A DNA stretch of 64,000 nt. Origin: Endozoicomonas_A sp049275935 (GTDB lineage Bacteria > Pseudomonadota > Gammaproteobacteria > Pseudomonadales > Endozoicomonadaceae). The position numbers and the translations under genes were made by a program. The notes beneath the pieces are model-generated. The model ran no database searches, was not told where the DNA came from, and worked only from the letters and a program-made list of their open reading frames with translations. Of this stretch, positions 9,571-17,404 are shown piece by piece. The DNA lies in the NCBI RefSeq assembly GCF_049275935.1, contig NZ_CP184830.1, positions 3,038,001 through 3,102,000 of the forward strand. Reading direction: 5' to 3'. Positions within the stretch are counted from its first letter, which is position 1; the number at the start of each line of letters is the position of its first letter.

Positions 9571-10026
9571 TCAGTTTGAACTCAATGACCTTTTTCTGCT
9601 GGTTTTTTGTGTTTTTACATTGGTCCAGTCTTCCACGAGCAGAGAGGGTACCCTGGCGAATTCACGGGTATTGTTGGTGATGCATGTCATGCCAAGACTT
9701 CGGGCATGACCCGCAATGAGATTGTCGTATATGCCGACTTGCTGGCCTTTTGAGCAAAGGTGTTGCCGGATATTGGCTGAGTGATCGGCGGCTTTTTCAT
9801 CAAAGGGCAAAATGGACACCCTCATGAGAAACTCGTTTAGTATAATGATTTTGGTCTGCTTTCGTTTTTCGCTGTCTGAGTTATAAACACCGAACATCAG
9901 CTCATCATAGGTGATTGAGGAAATGAACATATCACCATTGTGGCTGGTTATCTTTTGGCGTACTTGCCTGGGGTCGTCTTTTTGCATAGCGAAGATAACC
10001 ATGTTGGTATCCAGCATATATTTCAT
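9571..10026 (-). CDS. vapC: VapC-type PIN-domain ribonuclease toxin
   Basis: 151-aa PIN-domain protein. Family residues are visible: Asp6 in MLDTN, Glu42 in TYDEL, Asp101 in YDNLIAGHA and the TNNTREF motif near 117-123, which together form the Mg-dependent nuclease site of VapC/FitB-like toxins. These enzymes cleave RNA, often initiator tRNA, when their antitoxin is degraded. The ATG at 10026 is preferred over an upstream TTG at 10035 because it overlaps the vapB stop codon (ATGA), the usual coupled arrangement. The C-terminal tail (KTQKTSRKRSLSSN) extends slightly beyond the common family length. The cleavage target cannot be told from sequence. Confidence 0.9.
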   Translation of the reverse strand: MKYMLDTNMVIFAMQKDDPRQVRQKITSHNGDMFISSITYDELMFGVYNSDSEKRKQTKIIILNEFLMRVSILPFDEKAADHSANIRQHLCSKGQQVGIYDNLIAGHARSLGMTCITNNTREFARVPSLLVEDWTNVKTQKTSRKRSLSSN

Positions 10027-10262
10027 TCGCCCCAATCCCCCAGATCTCTGGCCTGCATGTCGGGTTGAGGCTGACGCTCAAACTCAACAGCGTTTTCATC
10101 AACCATCTGAAAGAATGAGTCCCAGTCTCCTTTTATCGGAGTGATCAGTATAGATTCTCCACGTTTGGAGATCCTGACACGATTTGTGCCTTCTGGCAGC
10201 TCAAGCTCTTTGGGGATTCTGACCGCCTGTGAACGGTTGTTTCTAAATACACTGGTTTCCAT
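10023..10262 (-). CDS. vapB: VapB-type antitoxin
   Basis: 79 aa. The N-terminal half (RNNRSQAVRIPKELELPEG, then VRISKRGESILITP) is the AbrB/MazE-like swapped-hairpin DNA-binding fold of VapB antitoxins. The C-terminal half (WDSFFQMVDENAVEFERQ) is the acidic region that wraps the PIN toxin. The ORF is open further upstream to 10433, but the ATG at 10262 begins exactly at the conserved METSVFRNNRSQAVR start, so it is used. It overlaps vapC by four bases. The pair is likely autoregulated by the complex binding its own promoter just upstream (around 10270-10310), where the sequence is AT-rich. Confidence 0.88.
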   Translation of the reverse strand: METSVFRNNRSQAVRIPKELELPEGTNRVRISKRGESILITPIKGDWDSFFQMVDENAVEFERQPQPDMQARDLGDWGE

Positions 10263-10404
10263 GTTTAGTCCTGTATATATATTTTGTATATCCAAAAAGT
10301 AGACTATAACAGCGGGTAGATCAATAAGTTCGGAGAGGTTGTCATCAATAGACGGCGCAACTATCGACGCCCCTGAGCTGGAAAATACTCTACTACCCCT
10401 TCGT

Positions 10405-10857
10405 TCAGTGTTGCTTTGCCTGATTTTCATCATTACATGAATGGCTGGTGTAGAATTGGGCAGCTAATGGCAGGCTTAGCCGGAAGGCTTCATCTTCGAA
10501 GCTTCGGTCCAGATAATGCTTTTTAAACTCACTGTTTTCGATTGAGCCTTCTTCCAGCTGCCGGACATGCACCAGTTCATGAGCCATGGTGACTCTTATT
10601 TCACTGGGTTCGAGTCCTTCTGCCAAGGCTATCAGGTACTTTTTCGGCCCGAGCGGTTTGGTAAAGCCCTTTATTTCGGGCTTATCCATTTTTTGTGTCA
10701 GATGAACAATAGTGACACCACTGACTCCCAGTTCTTCCATATAGAAAGCCTGCATAGCAAGAAAGTCACAGCCAAAGTTATTCAAATCGTTGGCGTGAGA
10801 CAGTGCTGTCAGAAAAGAAAGAGGCAGTATGAAAGCAAACCAAAATCTCTGAATCAT
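10405..10857 (-). CDS. Secreted zincin-like protein with HExxH motif
   Basis: 150 aa with a signal peptide (hydrophobic residues 5-19, cut likely after SHA at 22). The motif HELVH at residues 93-97, in the context TMAHELVHVRQ, is the zinc-binding signature of zincin metallopeptidases. Glu121 or Glu123 in FEDEAF is a plausible third ligand. The small size and absence of a larger catalytic domain resemble short lipoprotein-like or inactivated peptidase families, so activity is uncertain. Two Cys residues (30 and about 140) could form a disulfide. It lies head-to-head with yjbQ and tail-on to vapB. I cannot name a family. Confidence 0.7.
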   Translation of the reverse strand: MIQRFWFAFILPLSFLTALSHANDLNNFGCDFLAMQAFYMEELGVSGVTIVHLTQKMDKPEIKGFTKPLGPKKYLIALAEGLEPSEIRVTMAHELVHVRQLEEGSIENSEFKKHYLDRSFEDEAFRLSLPLAAQFYTSHSCNDENQAKQH

Positions 10858-10930
10858 TAAACAGGCCTGTTAAGCTATCCAAAAGGGCTTAATGCCCAAT
10901 GCAGTTCGGCAAAACAGGAGAAGACTTGAT

Positions 10931-11362
10931 ATGAGTTGGTTTCAGAAACTGATTCAACTGTCGGAAAAAGACAGGGGCTTCCATCTTATCACTGATGAGC
11001 TGGAGTCAAAGCTTCCCGAGCTTTCACTCTATCAGGTGGGTCTGGCTCATATCTTTATTCAGCACACATCCGCGTCCCTTACTCTGAATGAGAATACAGA
11101 TCCGGATGTTCGTCATGATATGGAAACATTTTCCCTTCAAGCTATTCCGGATAGTGCCGACTACTATCGCCATGTTCTTGAGGGGGCTGATGATATGCCG
11201 GCCCATATAAAATCAAGCTTGTGGGGTGCCAGTGTGATGATACCTGTTACCGGGGGCCGATTTAATCTCGGGACCTGGCAGGGACTCTGGTTAGGAGAGC
11301 ACAAAAAGCGCGGCGGAAAACGTCGCTTGATTGCGACTTTACAAGGCCGTCTATATAGGTAA
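10931..11362 (+). CDS. yjbQ: YjbQ/UPF0047 family protein
   Basis: 143 aa from the ATG at 10931, which is preceded by AGGAGAAG at seven bases. An upstream in-frame start at 10892 lacks this. Family signatures are HTSASLTLNENTDP at about 45-58 and the C-terminal GRFNLGTWQGLWLGEH block. YjbQ-type proteins form trimers with conserved His residues and have been reported to support a weak thiamine-phosphate-synthase-like activity; their physiological role remains unsettled. Length and domain content are normal for the family. Confidence 0.9.
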   Translation: MSWFQKLIQLSEKDRGFHLITDELESKLPELSLYQVGLAHIFIQHTSASLTLNENTDPDVRHDMETFSLQAIPDSADYYRHVLEGADDMPAHIKSSLWGASVMIPVTGGRFNLGTWQGLWLGEHKKRGGKRRLIATLQGRLYR

Positions 11363-11530
11363 TTATAATTTCATTGGTCTTTTTTTAACAGCAGTATATC
11401 AATGGAGGACTCGAACCGACTGGCGTTTTACCAACGCTGGACTATAACTAAAAAAAATCGGAACTAAAGTCTTAAAATATGGGTTGGAGCACAGATTGCT
11501 CCATTGACCAGTATCCAAGAGGAAATAGCT

Positions 11531-11776
11531 ATGGCACGGAAAACGCCGAAAAAAGCTGCTGCTGGTTTTGACGGGGTTGATATCAGTTATCTGGGGAGTC
11601 GAGACGAACCCGCTGATCAACGCACAGTTGAATCCCGGAAAAAACTCAGAGAGAGTCTTAACGCTCAGGTAGAGGCCTTTCTTAAGTCCGGTGGTGAAAT
11701 AGAAGAGGTCCCATCAAATGTTACTGCTGATCCGCCCAAAAAACCTTCGAGCGAATACGGTAACCGTACAATTTAA
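11531..11776 (+). CDS. sutA: SutA-like small RNA-polymerase-binding regulator
   Basis: 81 aa from the ATG at 11531, which follows AAGAGGA by about nine bases. The C-terminal part (EAFLKSGGEIEEVPSNV, then ADPPKKPSSEYG) matches from memory the conserved end of Pseudomonas SutA, including the ADPPKKPxSxYGxRxI signature. SutA is a small, largely disordered protein that binds RNA polymerase and promotes transcription of housekeeping genes during slow growth. The N-terminus here is basic and Ala-rich (ARKTPKKAAAG) rather than acidic as in Pseudomonas, so mechanistic equivalence is not certain. The gene is monocistronic and followed directly by a strong terminator. Confidence 0.75.
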   Translation: MARKTPKKAAAGFDGVDISYLGSRDEPADQRTVESRKKLRESLNAQVEAFLKSGGEIEEVPSNVTADPPKKPSSEYGNRTI

Positions 11777-11786
11777 CCTTTTTTTT

Positions 11787-11812
11787 AAGCCCGACACTGT
11801 CGGGCTTTTTTT
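11787..11812 (+). terminator. Rho-independent terminator after sutA
   Basis: A nine-base-pair stem (AAGCCCGAC / GTCGGGCTT) with a three-base loop is followed directly by a run of seven T residues. It lies 11 bases after the sutA stop and just before the 3' end of convergent selD. On the minus strand the stem is followed by A residues, so it should act in one direction only. Confidence 0.92.
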
Positions 11813-11818
11813 GGCCTT

Positions 11819-12871
11819 TTATACCTGAACCCTCACCAATGGGCCTTCTGAATATTCTTCCAGCTCACCAATAGACTCCAGTGAAAGACCATGCTGCCGG
11901 GTGATGGCCAGAAACGCTTCTTCGCTTTCCCTGTCCACAGCGACCAGTAAGCCACCACTGGTCTGTGGATCACACAGGAGTTGTTTTTGCTCTTCTATGA
12001 TGATCCCGGCTTTATGCCCATAACTGTCAAAATTGCGTACAGTACCGCCCGGAATGCAACCTTGTAGTTGGTATTCACTGACGTGGGGGAGTAGTGGTAG
12101 AGCGCTCATTCTGATATTGGCCGCTACTTCGCTGCCTTCACAGACTTCAATCAGATGACCCAGCAGACCAAATCCTGTGACATCGGTCATGGCACTGATA
12201 CCCGGTAATTGCGCCAGCTCTGAGCCAATTTTGTTAAGTGTGCACATGGCATCACGAGCCAGGTGGCTGTGTTCGTCCCTGAGCAGCTTTTTCTTCTGGG
12301 CTGTGGTGAGAATACCGACACCAAGAGGCTTGGTAAGGTAAAGCTTGCTACCTGCCCGGGCCTGGTCATTGCGCTTGAGCTGCTCTAGCGGTACTTTGCC
12401 AGTGACCGCCAGTCCGAAAATAGGCTCCGGTGCATCAATGCTGTGCCCACCTGCCAAAGGAATACCGGCATCAGCACAAGCCCGACGACCGCCATCGACA
12501 ACTTTTGCGGCAATTTCAGGGGGCAGCCTATTCACTGGCCAGCCCAGAATGGCAATAGCCATCATGGGCTTACCTCCCATGGCGTAGATATCACTGATCG
12601 CATTGGTGGCAGCGATTCGTCCAAAATCGAAGGGATCATCAACAATAGGCATGAAAAAGTCAGTGGTGCTGATCACGCCTTCACCATTTCCGAGGTCAAA
12701 AACAGCGGCATCGTCCTTGCTGGAGTTACCGACAATCAGTCCGGGGAAGTCAGGCAGCTGAAGGTTGGTTTTTAGAATGCCATCGAGAATTTGTGGCGAA
12801 ATTTTGCAGCCGCATCCTGCACCATGGCTGTATTCAGTCAGCTTGATGTTGTTGGTGTACTGGGAGGTCAT
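11819..12871 (-). CDS. selD: Selenophosphate synthase SelD
   Basis: 350 aa from the ATG at 12871, where similarity to E. coli SelD begins; the ORF is open further upstream without family similarity. The catalytic motif GAGCGCK lies at 17-23 (Cys20, Cys22, Lys23) and uses Cys rather than selenocysteine. The conserved blocks DDAAV, STTDFFMPIVDDPFDFG and GGHSIDAPEPIFGL are intact, as is CDPQTSGGLL near the C-terminus. The enzyme makes selenophosphate from selenide and ATP, the donor for selenocysteine and 2-selenouridine tRNA. No selA, selB or selU is visible in the window, so which selenium pathway it serves cannot be told. Confidence 0.97.
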   Translation of the reverse strand: MTSQYTNNIKLTEYSHGAGCGCKISPQILDGILKTNLQLPDFPGLIVGNSSKDDAAVFDLGNGEGVISTTDFFMPIVDDPFDFGRIAATNAISDIYAMGGKPMMAIAILGWPVNRLPPEIAAKVVDGGRRACADAGIPLAGGHSIDAPEPIFGLAVTGKVPLEQLKRNDQARAGSKLYLTKPLGVGILTTAQKKKLLRDEHSHLARDAMCTLNKIGSELAQLPGISAMTDVTGFGLLGHLIEVCEGSEVAANIRMSALPLLPHVSEYQLQGCIPGGTVRNFDSYGHKAGIIIEEQKQLLCDPQTSGGLLVAVDRESEEAFLAITRQHGLSLESIGELEEYSEGPLVRVQV

Positions 12872-13055
12872 TAAAATGCTCAAGAGGGATAAAATGGAAA
12901 AATCATGCACTTTAGCACTAATAGAAGTAGAAGCAAGCAGTGGGAGAGCCGGAGTCCAGGGAATCAATGCCAGATAACAGGCTACCAGGTTGTTAGTGCT
13001 GTCATCACTCTTTAGAAGGGAATTGTTTTAATTATCGTTCTCTTATGTTTTGTTG

Positions 13056-13382
13056 CTAATTAATGGGTGTCATTTCCGGCAGAATTTGGTTAAGGCCATC
13101 TGGTTCAATATATCGAATGGATGGGTCCTGCTGAGTCAGGCTTTCAATATCCAGCGATGAATCGGAAAGAAAAACAATACCGCAGGATCCGAAGGGGCGT
13201 ACCAGTGATATCGTCACCTCTGAAGAGAGTTTGTCCAGCTTTTCGATCAGTAGTTCTGCATCGCAGCTTTTAACAATACCTGAGTCAAATACGGCAACCC
13301 AGCGATGAGTGTAGTGACTGAATTCTGAATATGAGAAGAGTGATAGTGAAGCAGTGAAGAAAAGCAGGAGTAAACGATTCAT
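13056..13382 (-). CDS. Small exported protein of unknown function
   Basis: 108 aa with a signal peptide (MNRLLLLFFTASLSLFSYS). The mature part (HRWVAVFDSG, CDAELLIEKLDKL, SIRYIEPDGLNQI) looks weakly like the inhibitor-I9/propeptide fold of subtilisin-like proteases, mainly through the closing IRYIEPDG motif, but no protease is adjacent. Two Cys (40 and 67 or nearby) may pair. It is a single gene between selD and another small unknown. Confidence 0.6.
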   Translation of the reverse strand: MNRLLLLFFTASLSLFSYSEFSHYTHRWVAVFDSGIVKSCDAELLIEKLDKLSSEVTISLVRPFGSCGIVFLSDSSLDIESLTQQDPSIRYIEPDGLNQILPEMTPIN

Positions 13383-13504
13383 TATTTTCCTTCCAAAAAG
13401 TTAGATGGCAGAAAAACGTATGTTACTAATCCAGTATTTTCGGAGTAAGAAGGCTCTGCCTGTTTTTATTAAGTAATAGCAGATATTTTTCACCCGTCCG
13501 GAAA

Positions 13505-13550
13505 TAAAAAGAAAGGAGCCTTTTGTTATGAATTATTCAAAGCAGGCTCC
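13505..13550 (-). terminator. Possible terminator downstream of the 13.6-14.1 kb gene
   Basis: Read on the minus strand, GGAGCC and GGCTCC form a stem that extends with CTTTG/CAAAA across a bulge, and the 3' side is T-rich (TTTCTTTTTATTTC). The loop is about 12 bases when the extended stem forms. The bulge makes this less certain than the other terminators. Confidence 0.5.
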
Positions 13551-13598
13551 GGTTCTTATTATTGTTTCTGGGCGTATCATGGTAAATGAAAGGGCGCT

Positions 13599-14084
13599 TT
13601 AGTCATCAAGCTCAGAGAAAATCAGTTGTTTATAGGCAAAGACAATTTTGATTGAAGGTCTTTTCAGAATTTTTTGAATCCAGAAGCTGAACCATTGTGG
13701 TGCATTCATATCCTCTTCTTCATAATCGAACACTGTCGGCAGGTATTCAATGGGGTGAATCGTACCTTCGTCATCAATGACTGAGAAAAGTAAACCAGGT
13801 GGGTTGGCTATGCCGTCATTGCTTAGCCAGGGCTGGCAGAAAAAACTCATTTCAAGATCCATCGACCAAAGCTTAAAGTTCTTACTGACAATCAGTTTGA
13901 AGCGAGCCTTGTTTTTGGTTTTTCCCGCGCTCGCTATGTATTCAAGAGGCTCTGCACGGGCCGGCATTTTACGAACATTCAGGCCTTCTATGGGTTGGGT
14001 CCCGGACTCGAACCAGGACTTCATATCAGCTGCCTTTTGAGTCAGAAAGTTGCTGGCATTAACAGGGGGGGCTGAGACGGTCAT
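13599..14084 (-). CDS. Conserved-looking cytoplasmic protein of unknown function
   Basis: 161 aa from the ATG at 14084, which is preceded by AAGGAAAG at a good distance; an upstream in-frame start at 14114 lacks one. There is no signal peptide or membrane segment. The protein is rich in aromatics in its second half (FFCQPWLSNDG, QWFSFWIQKILKRPSIKIVFAYKQ). No recognisable domain. It is followed by a possible terminator and so probably stands alone. Confidence 0.65.
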   Translation of the reverse strand: MTVSAPPVNASNFLTQKAADMKSWFESGTQPIEGLNVRKMPARAEPLEYIASAGKTKNKARFKLIVSKNFKLWSMDLEMSFFCQPWLSNDGIANPPGLLFSVIDDEGTIHPIEYLPTVFDYEEEDMNAPQWFSFWIQKILKRPSIKIVFAYKQLIFSELDD

Positions 14085-14301
14085 CAAATACTTTCCTTTT
14101 TTATTTTCGCGCACTATGTCATCTAGAGCTCATCGCCCGGAAATGTTGTCAGGCTACACAGAAATGACGGCATATTACAATAGTTTATGTAACTAAAGTG
14201 ATACTTTTATGTAAGCGTATTTGAGAGCAGACTCTTTTTGAGCCTGTTTCTGTGGCAGCAATTCGATAGCAGTGATTTTTCAGACTCAATAACAGGTGAG
14301 A

Positions 14302-14826
14302 TTATTTCGGGTTCTGGAGACGATATTTTTCCCACCAGACATCAGAGAATGTCAGAATAATATTAATAATTATTGTTGCGGATATTGAAAGAATAGCCAC
14401 TGCCTGCCATGTGGGCAGACAGGAAGATACATAGGTAAACTGTAACAACAGGAAGTAATGTGCTGCACTCAAAATAATAAGAAACAGATTGCCTGTCAGT
14501 CTGCTTTTACCTAACCAGCTCAGACTATGACGGATGGTCAGTCCCAGCATTATCCAGATACAAGCCAGCCATGGCGGAAGAATTCGACTCTCACCGGCAA
14601 ATTGAAGAACGCTTATATTGCTCATCACACTGTCCAGGGCGCTACCGAGAATCAGGGTAATAAACATAATCTCCCGCTCTTTTTTCCATGAGCCGTAGGT
14701 AGAGAAGTGTACTATCAGAATGATGACTGCTGCGGCAACAGCCCAGGTTGATCGGGTTGTCATGCACACCAGCCAGCCTGCCAAAGCCAGGCCACTGTTA
14801 AGCCAGAAAGTATTCAGTTGTTTCAT
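14302..14826 (-). CDS. DUF2878-like inner-membrane protein
   Basis: 174 aa, with about five to six hydrophobic helices. The pattern GSALDSVMSN followed by PPWLACIWIMLGLTIRHSLSWL matches the DUF2878 family (a short membrane family with an LDS motif and a PxWL-W motif). It lies 12 bp downstream of the MocR-type gene on the same strand and is probably co-transcribed with it. The family has no known biochemical role. Confidence 0.7.
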   Translation of the reverse strand: MKQLNTFWLNSGLALAGWLVCMTTRSTWAVAAAVIILIVHFSTYGSWKKEREIMFITLILGSALDSVMSNISVLQFAGESRILPPWLACIWIMLGLTIRHSLSWLGKSRLTGNLFLIILSAAHYFLLLQFTYVSSCLPTWQAVAILSISATIIINIILTFSDVWWEKYRLQNPK

Positions 14827-14838
14827 CTAAAAAACCAT

Positions 14839-16236
14839 TTAAAAGACAATGGGTCTGAAAACAGGTTTGGGGTCAGAGGCCAGAAGTTCGCTGATGGTTT
14901 CCAGTCCTCTTTTGAGTTGATCTCTTGATGATGGACTACTGATACAGATTCTCACGGCCTGAGGCGCAGCCGAGCTGCCAACCGCAAAAACTTCAGAGTG
15001 CAACACTTTAACATTTTTACTTTCCAGCTGTTGGACAAATGTTTCTGCCCGCCAGGGTTCTGGCAGTCTCAGCCAGGCATAAAAACTATAAGGCTGTGAC
15101 TGAATATCAAGGTGCCCGATAGTTTCTTTCAGAATGTCCTGCCGGTGCAGGATTTCTTCCCGCTGCCAGTCTGTCAGTTGCCGGGCTTCCCCGGAGTCAA
15201 TCCATTCCGTTACCACTTCTGACATCAGTGGCGGTGCGCTCCAATAATTGTTTTGCATGGCAATTCTGATTTTGAGGTTCAAGTCTTTCGGGCTGCAAAT
15301 AAAACCGACTCTCAGCCCTCCCGCCAGGAATTTGGAAAAACTTGAAGTGTACACCACTCGTTCCGGCGCAAGGCTATAGAGAGACGGTAAGCGGTTTTCA
15401 GGTGGAATAAACTGCACATCGTCTTCAAGAATCACAAGGTTGTGCGCAGCAGCAACGTCCAGAATTTCCTGACGCCTGGCCAGTGGCATTAAAGTGGCCG
15501 TCGGGTTCTGAAGGTTTGGCGTCAGGTAGAGAAGACGGAGTTTGAATTGATCACAACATTGCTCCAGCGCCTCAGGCGTCAGACCGTGCCGATCCATGGC
15601 CAAACCCATATGGCGAAGCTGCCAGTGTCTGGCGGCATTAATAAATCCGCGGTAGGTCAGATATTCTGACGCGATAACATCTCCGGGCCTCATGAGACCC
15701 TGGAGGGTAAGCATGTTAGCGTTCTGGCCACCGGATGTTATCAGAATATTGTCTGGCGCCGCTTTCATTCCGTGATAGCCCATCCAGCGAACTATGGTCT
15801 CACGGTGCCGGGGGATGCCCGTTTCCGGATGGTAATCCAGTAAAGGCGACAATTGTTGCCATTTTTCGGCTATTGAACTTAGGCTCCTGGCCAGGGTTTG
15901 CTCTCGGTTGGCCGGGACGGGCAAGCTGAGGCTAAGGTCGATCAGGTCGGATTCCCGGGGCTCTGGAATAGAGAAATCTCTTTTTTCCCAGACCTTGCCA
16001 AGAACAAATGTACCACTTCCCACTCTTGCGATGATAAGCCGCCGTCGTTCAGCTTCAGCGTAGCCACGTGTAATTGTCCCGATGGTGACACCCAGTTGCT
16101 CAGATAGAGAGCGGTGTGTGGGCAGCCGGTCGCCATTGTTTAGCTTGCCCTCCTTTATGGCTTCTTCTATAGCGTCAGCCAGCGCTTTGTATTTGGGACC
16201 GGAAAAACGATCCAGATCAGGTTGCCAGTCGATCAT
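14839..16236 (-). CDS. MocR-type regulator (GntR HTH fused to PLP aminotransferase-like domain)
   Basis: 465 aa. Residues 1-78 form a GntR winged helix (LPTHRSLSEQLGVTIGTITRGYAEA). Residues about 95-460 are a fold-type I aminotransferase domain with the PLP lysine at Lys302 (SSFSKFLAGG), Asp272/273 in EDDVQF and Asn244 in TPNLQNPT. MocR proteins sense PLP or amino compounds and regulate a neighbouring divergent gene. Here the divergent partner is a LysE-family exporter, a common pairing. The intergenic region contains two copies of an ATGGTGACAAT motif that are good operator candidates. It is probably an activator of the exporter and repressor of itself, but the ligand is unknown. Confidence 0.92.
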   Translation of the reverse strand: MIDWQPDLDRFSGPKYKALADAIEEAIKEGKLNNGDRLPTHRSLSEQLGVTIGTITRGYAEAERRRLIIARVGSGTFVLGKVWEKRDFSIPEPRESDLIDLSLSLPVPANREQTLARSLSSIAEKWQQLSPLLDYHPETGIPRHRETIVRWMGYHGMKAAPDNILITSGGQNANMLTLQGLMRPGDVIASEYLTYRGFINAARHWQLRHMGLAMDRHGLTPEALEQCCDQFKLRLLYLTPNLQNPTATLMPLARRQEILDVAAAHNLVILEDDVQFIPPENRLPSLYSLAPERVVYTSSFSKFLAGGLRVGFICSPKDLNLKIRIAMQNNYWSAPPLMSEVVTEWIDSGEARQLTDWQREEILHRQDILKETIGHLDIQSQPYSFYAWLRLPEPWRAETFVQQLESKNVKVLHSEVFAVGSSAAPQAVRICISSPSSRDQLKRGLETISELLASDPKPVFRPIVF

Positions 16237-16255
16237 AGATTCAGCTATTTACATG

Positions 16256-16272
16256 ATTGTCATGGTGACAAT
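16256..16272. promoter_or_regulatory. Candidate MocR operator, proximal copy
   Basis: The 17-bp near-perfect palindrome ATTGTCATGGTGACAAT lies 20 bases upstream of the MocR start codon. Its right half, ATGGTGACAAT, recurs 84 bp away in the same orientation. Direct repeats in the shared intergenic region are the usual MocR-regulator binding arrangement. Confidence 0.6.
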
Positions 16273-16340
16273 AAAAGGATTGAACCATTTTAAGCAGCCT
16301 ATAAACTGCAATCAAATGAAAAAAGCAAAATAAAAACAAA

Positions 16341-16356
16341 ATTGTATGGTGACAAT
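16341..16356. promoter_or_regulatory. Candidate MocR operator, distal copy
   Basis: ATTGTATGGTGACAAT repeats the proximal site with one base missing from the left arm. The 84-bp distance equals about eight helical turns, so both sites face the same side of the DNA, which suits a looping dimer. Confidence 0.6.
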
Positions 16357-16438
16357 TTATGCCGGTTGAAAGTAAAGGCAAAAAAAACAAGAGAGTCCAA
16401 ATCGTTTTTGATCGGACAACCGAAGAAAGGAACAAATA

Positions 16439-16663
16439 ATGAAAGTGCTTCCCATTCATAAAGAAGATCCGGTCACCGGTTCAGCTCATACTATGCTAAC
16501 TCCTTATTGGTCTGGACTATTGGGCAAAAGAACACTCAAAGCTGAACAGATTTCCCGAAGAACGGGGGAGCTGGGGTGTGAATGGGTTGAGGACAGGGTG
16601 TTGCTGCGTGGAGCCGCTGTACTCTTCCTCAAAGGCCAGATAACAGTATCGGGAGTTTCATAA
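16439..16663 (+). pseudogene. C-terminal remnant of a PhzF-family isomerase, translationally coupled to lysE-like gene
   Basis: A 74-aa ORF that reads like the last quarter of a PhzF-fold protein: EDPVTGSAH at 9-17, then PYW, LGKRTLKAEQISRRTGELGC and the closing VLLRGAAVLFLKGQI. Whole PhzF proteins are about 260-300 aa. Nothing resembling the N-terminal three quarters precedes it; the 200 bp upstream hold the MocR operators. It nevertheless has its own ATG with GAAAGGA nine bases before it, and its stop overlaps the next start (TAATG). It is either decaying debris that still provides translational coupling to the exporter or a domesticated mini-protein. Similarity is judged by eye. Confidence 0.7.
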
Positions 16664-17277
16664 TGAGTGGCGAGTTGAGCATCGTTTTGTGGCCCCTGCT
16701 GGCTTTTGCTTTTTCCAGTACGATTACTCCGGGACCCAATAATGTCATGATCATGACCTCGGGGATGAATTATGGCACCCGACAGAGCATCCCCCATTTT
16801 TTGGGCATCTGTCTTGGCTTTCCTCTGATGGTGTTGTTTGTGGGTTTGGGGCTGGGGGCGGTGTTTGATCTTTTTCCAGTGCTTCACGATATTATCAAGG
16901 TTCTGGGTGTCGCTTATCTTCTATACCTTGCCTGGCTCATCGCAAAGTCTGCACCTGCCGATTTAAATGGCGGCAAGTCCAGACCACTGACTTTTATACA
17001 GTCAGCCCTGTTTCAGTGGGTAAACCCGAAGGCATGGATTATGGCGACAGGTGCCGTGGCTGCTTATACAACAGTGTCCGGAGATGTATTTCTGCAAGTG
17101 ATTGTCATTGCCCTGGCCTTTCTGGTCGCTGCGATTCCCTGCGTAGGCGTCTGGTTATTTTTTGGTGTTCGTCTGAAAAAGGTGTTGCAACAGCCGTCTT
17201 ATCAAAGGGCATTTAACATCACTATGGCGCTTTTACTGGTGCTGTCTATTATTCCGGTTATTGGTGAGATGATCTGA
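16663..17277 (+). CDS. LysE/RhtB-family amino-acid exporter
   Basis: 204 aa with about six membrane helices. The family signature TPGPNN is at 22-27, and the second-half motif QWVNPKAWIMATGA is present. LysE-type translocators export amino acids or related compounds across the inner membrane. The start overlaps the stop of the upstream PhzF remnant, so it is probably transcribed from the promoter shared with the divergent MocR gene and induced through it. The substrate cannot be predicted. Confidence 0.93.
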   Translation: MSGELSIVLWPLLAFAFSSTITPGPNNVMIMTSGMNYGTRQSIPHFLGICLGFPLMVLFVGLGLGAVFDLFPVLHDIIKVLGVAYLLYLAWLIAKSAPADLNGGKSRPLTFIQSALFQWVNPKAWIMATGAVAAYTTVSGDVFLQVIVIALAFLVAAIPCVGVWLFFGVRLKKVLQQPSYQRAFNITMALLLVLSIIPVIGEMI

Positions 17278-17324
17278 GGCGTTTTCTGGAGTCTTGCTTC
17301 CGGTGCAGCCAGGAACTGATATAC

Positions 17325-17380
17325 ACACTTCGTTCGTTCTGAGCTTGTCGCAGGATGGCGGCACGTAATTCGACAAGCCC
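17325..17380. repeat. Degenerate palindromic intergenic repeat
   Basis: GAGCTTGTCG and CGACAAGCCC form inverted arms separated by about 25 bases within CGTTCGTTCTGAGCTTGTCG. This resembles the widespread proteobacterial REP-like sequence containing TTCGACAAGCTCAGGACGAA. It lies between the exporter and the stress-protein gene and could end transcription or be a decayed mobile repeat. Confidence 0.45.
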
Positions 17381-17404
17381 GATGCGAACTGTATGGGGTT
17401 GACT

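Noticed and set aside
11405..11455. Possible tRNA on the minus strand (GGTTCGAGTCC with a GCGTT/AACGC hairpin)
   Set aside because: The T-loop-like bases cannot be joined to an acceptor or D-arm; at most a decayed tRNA remnant between yjbQ and sutA.
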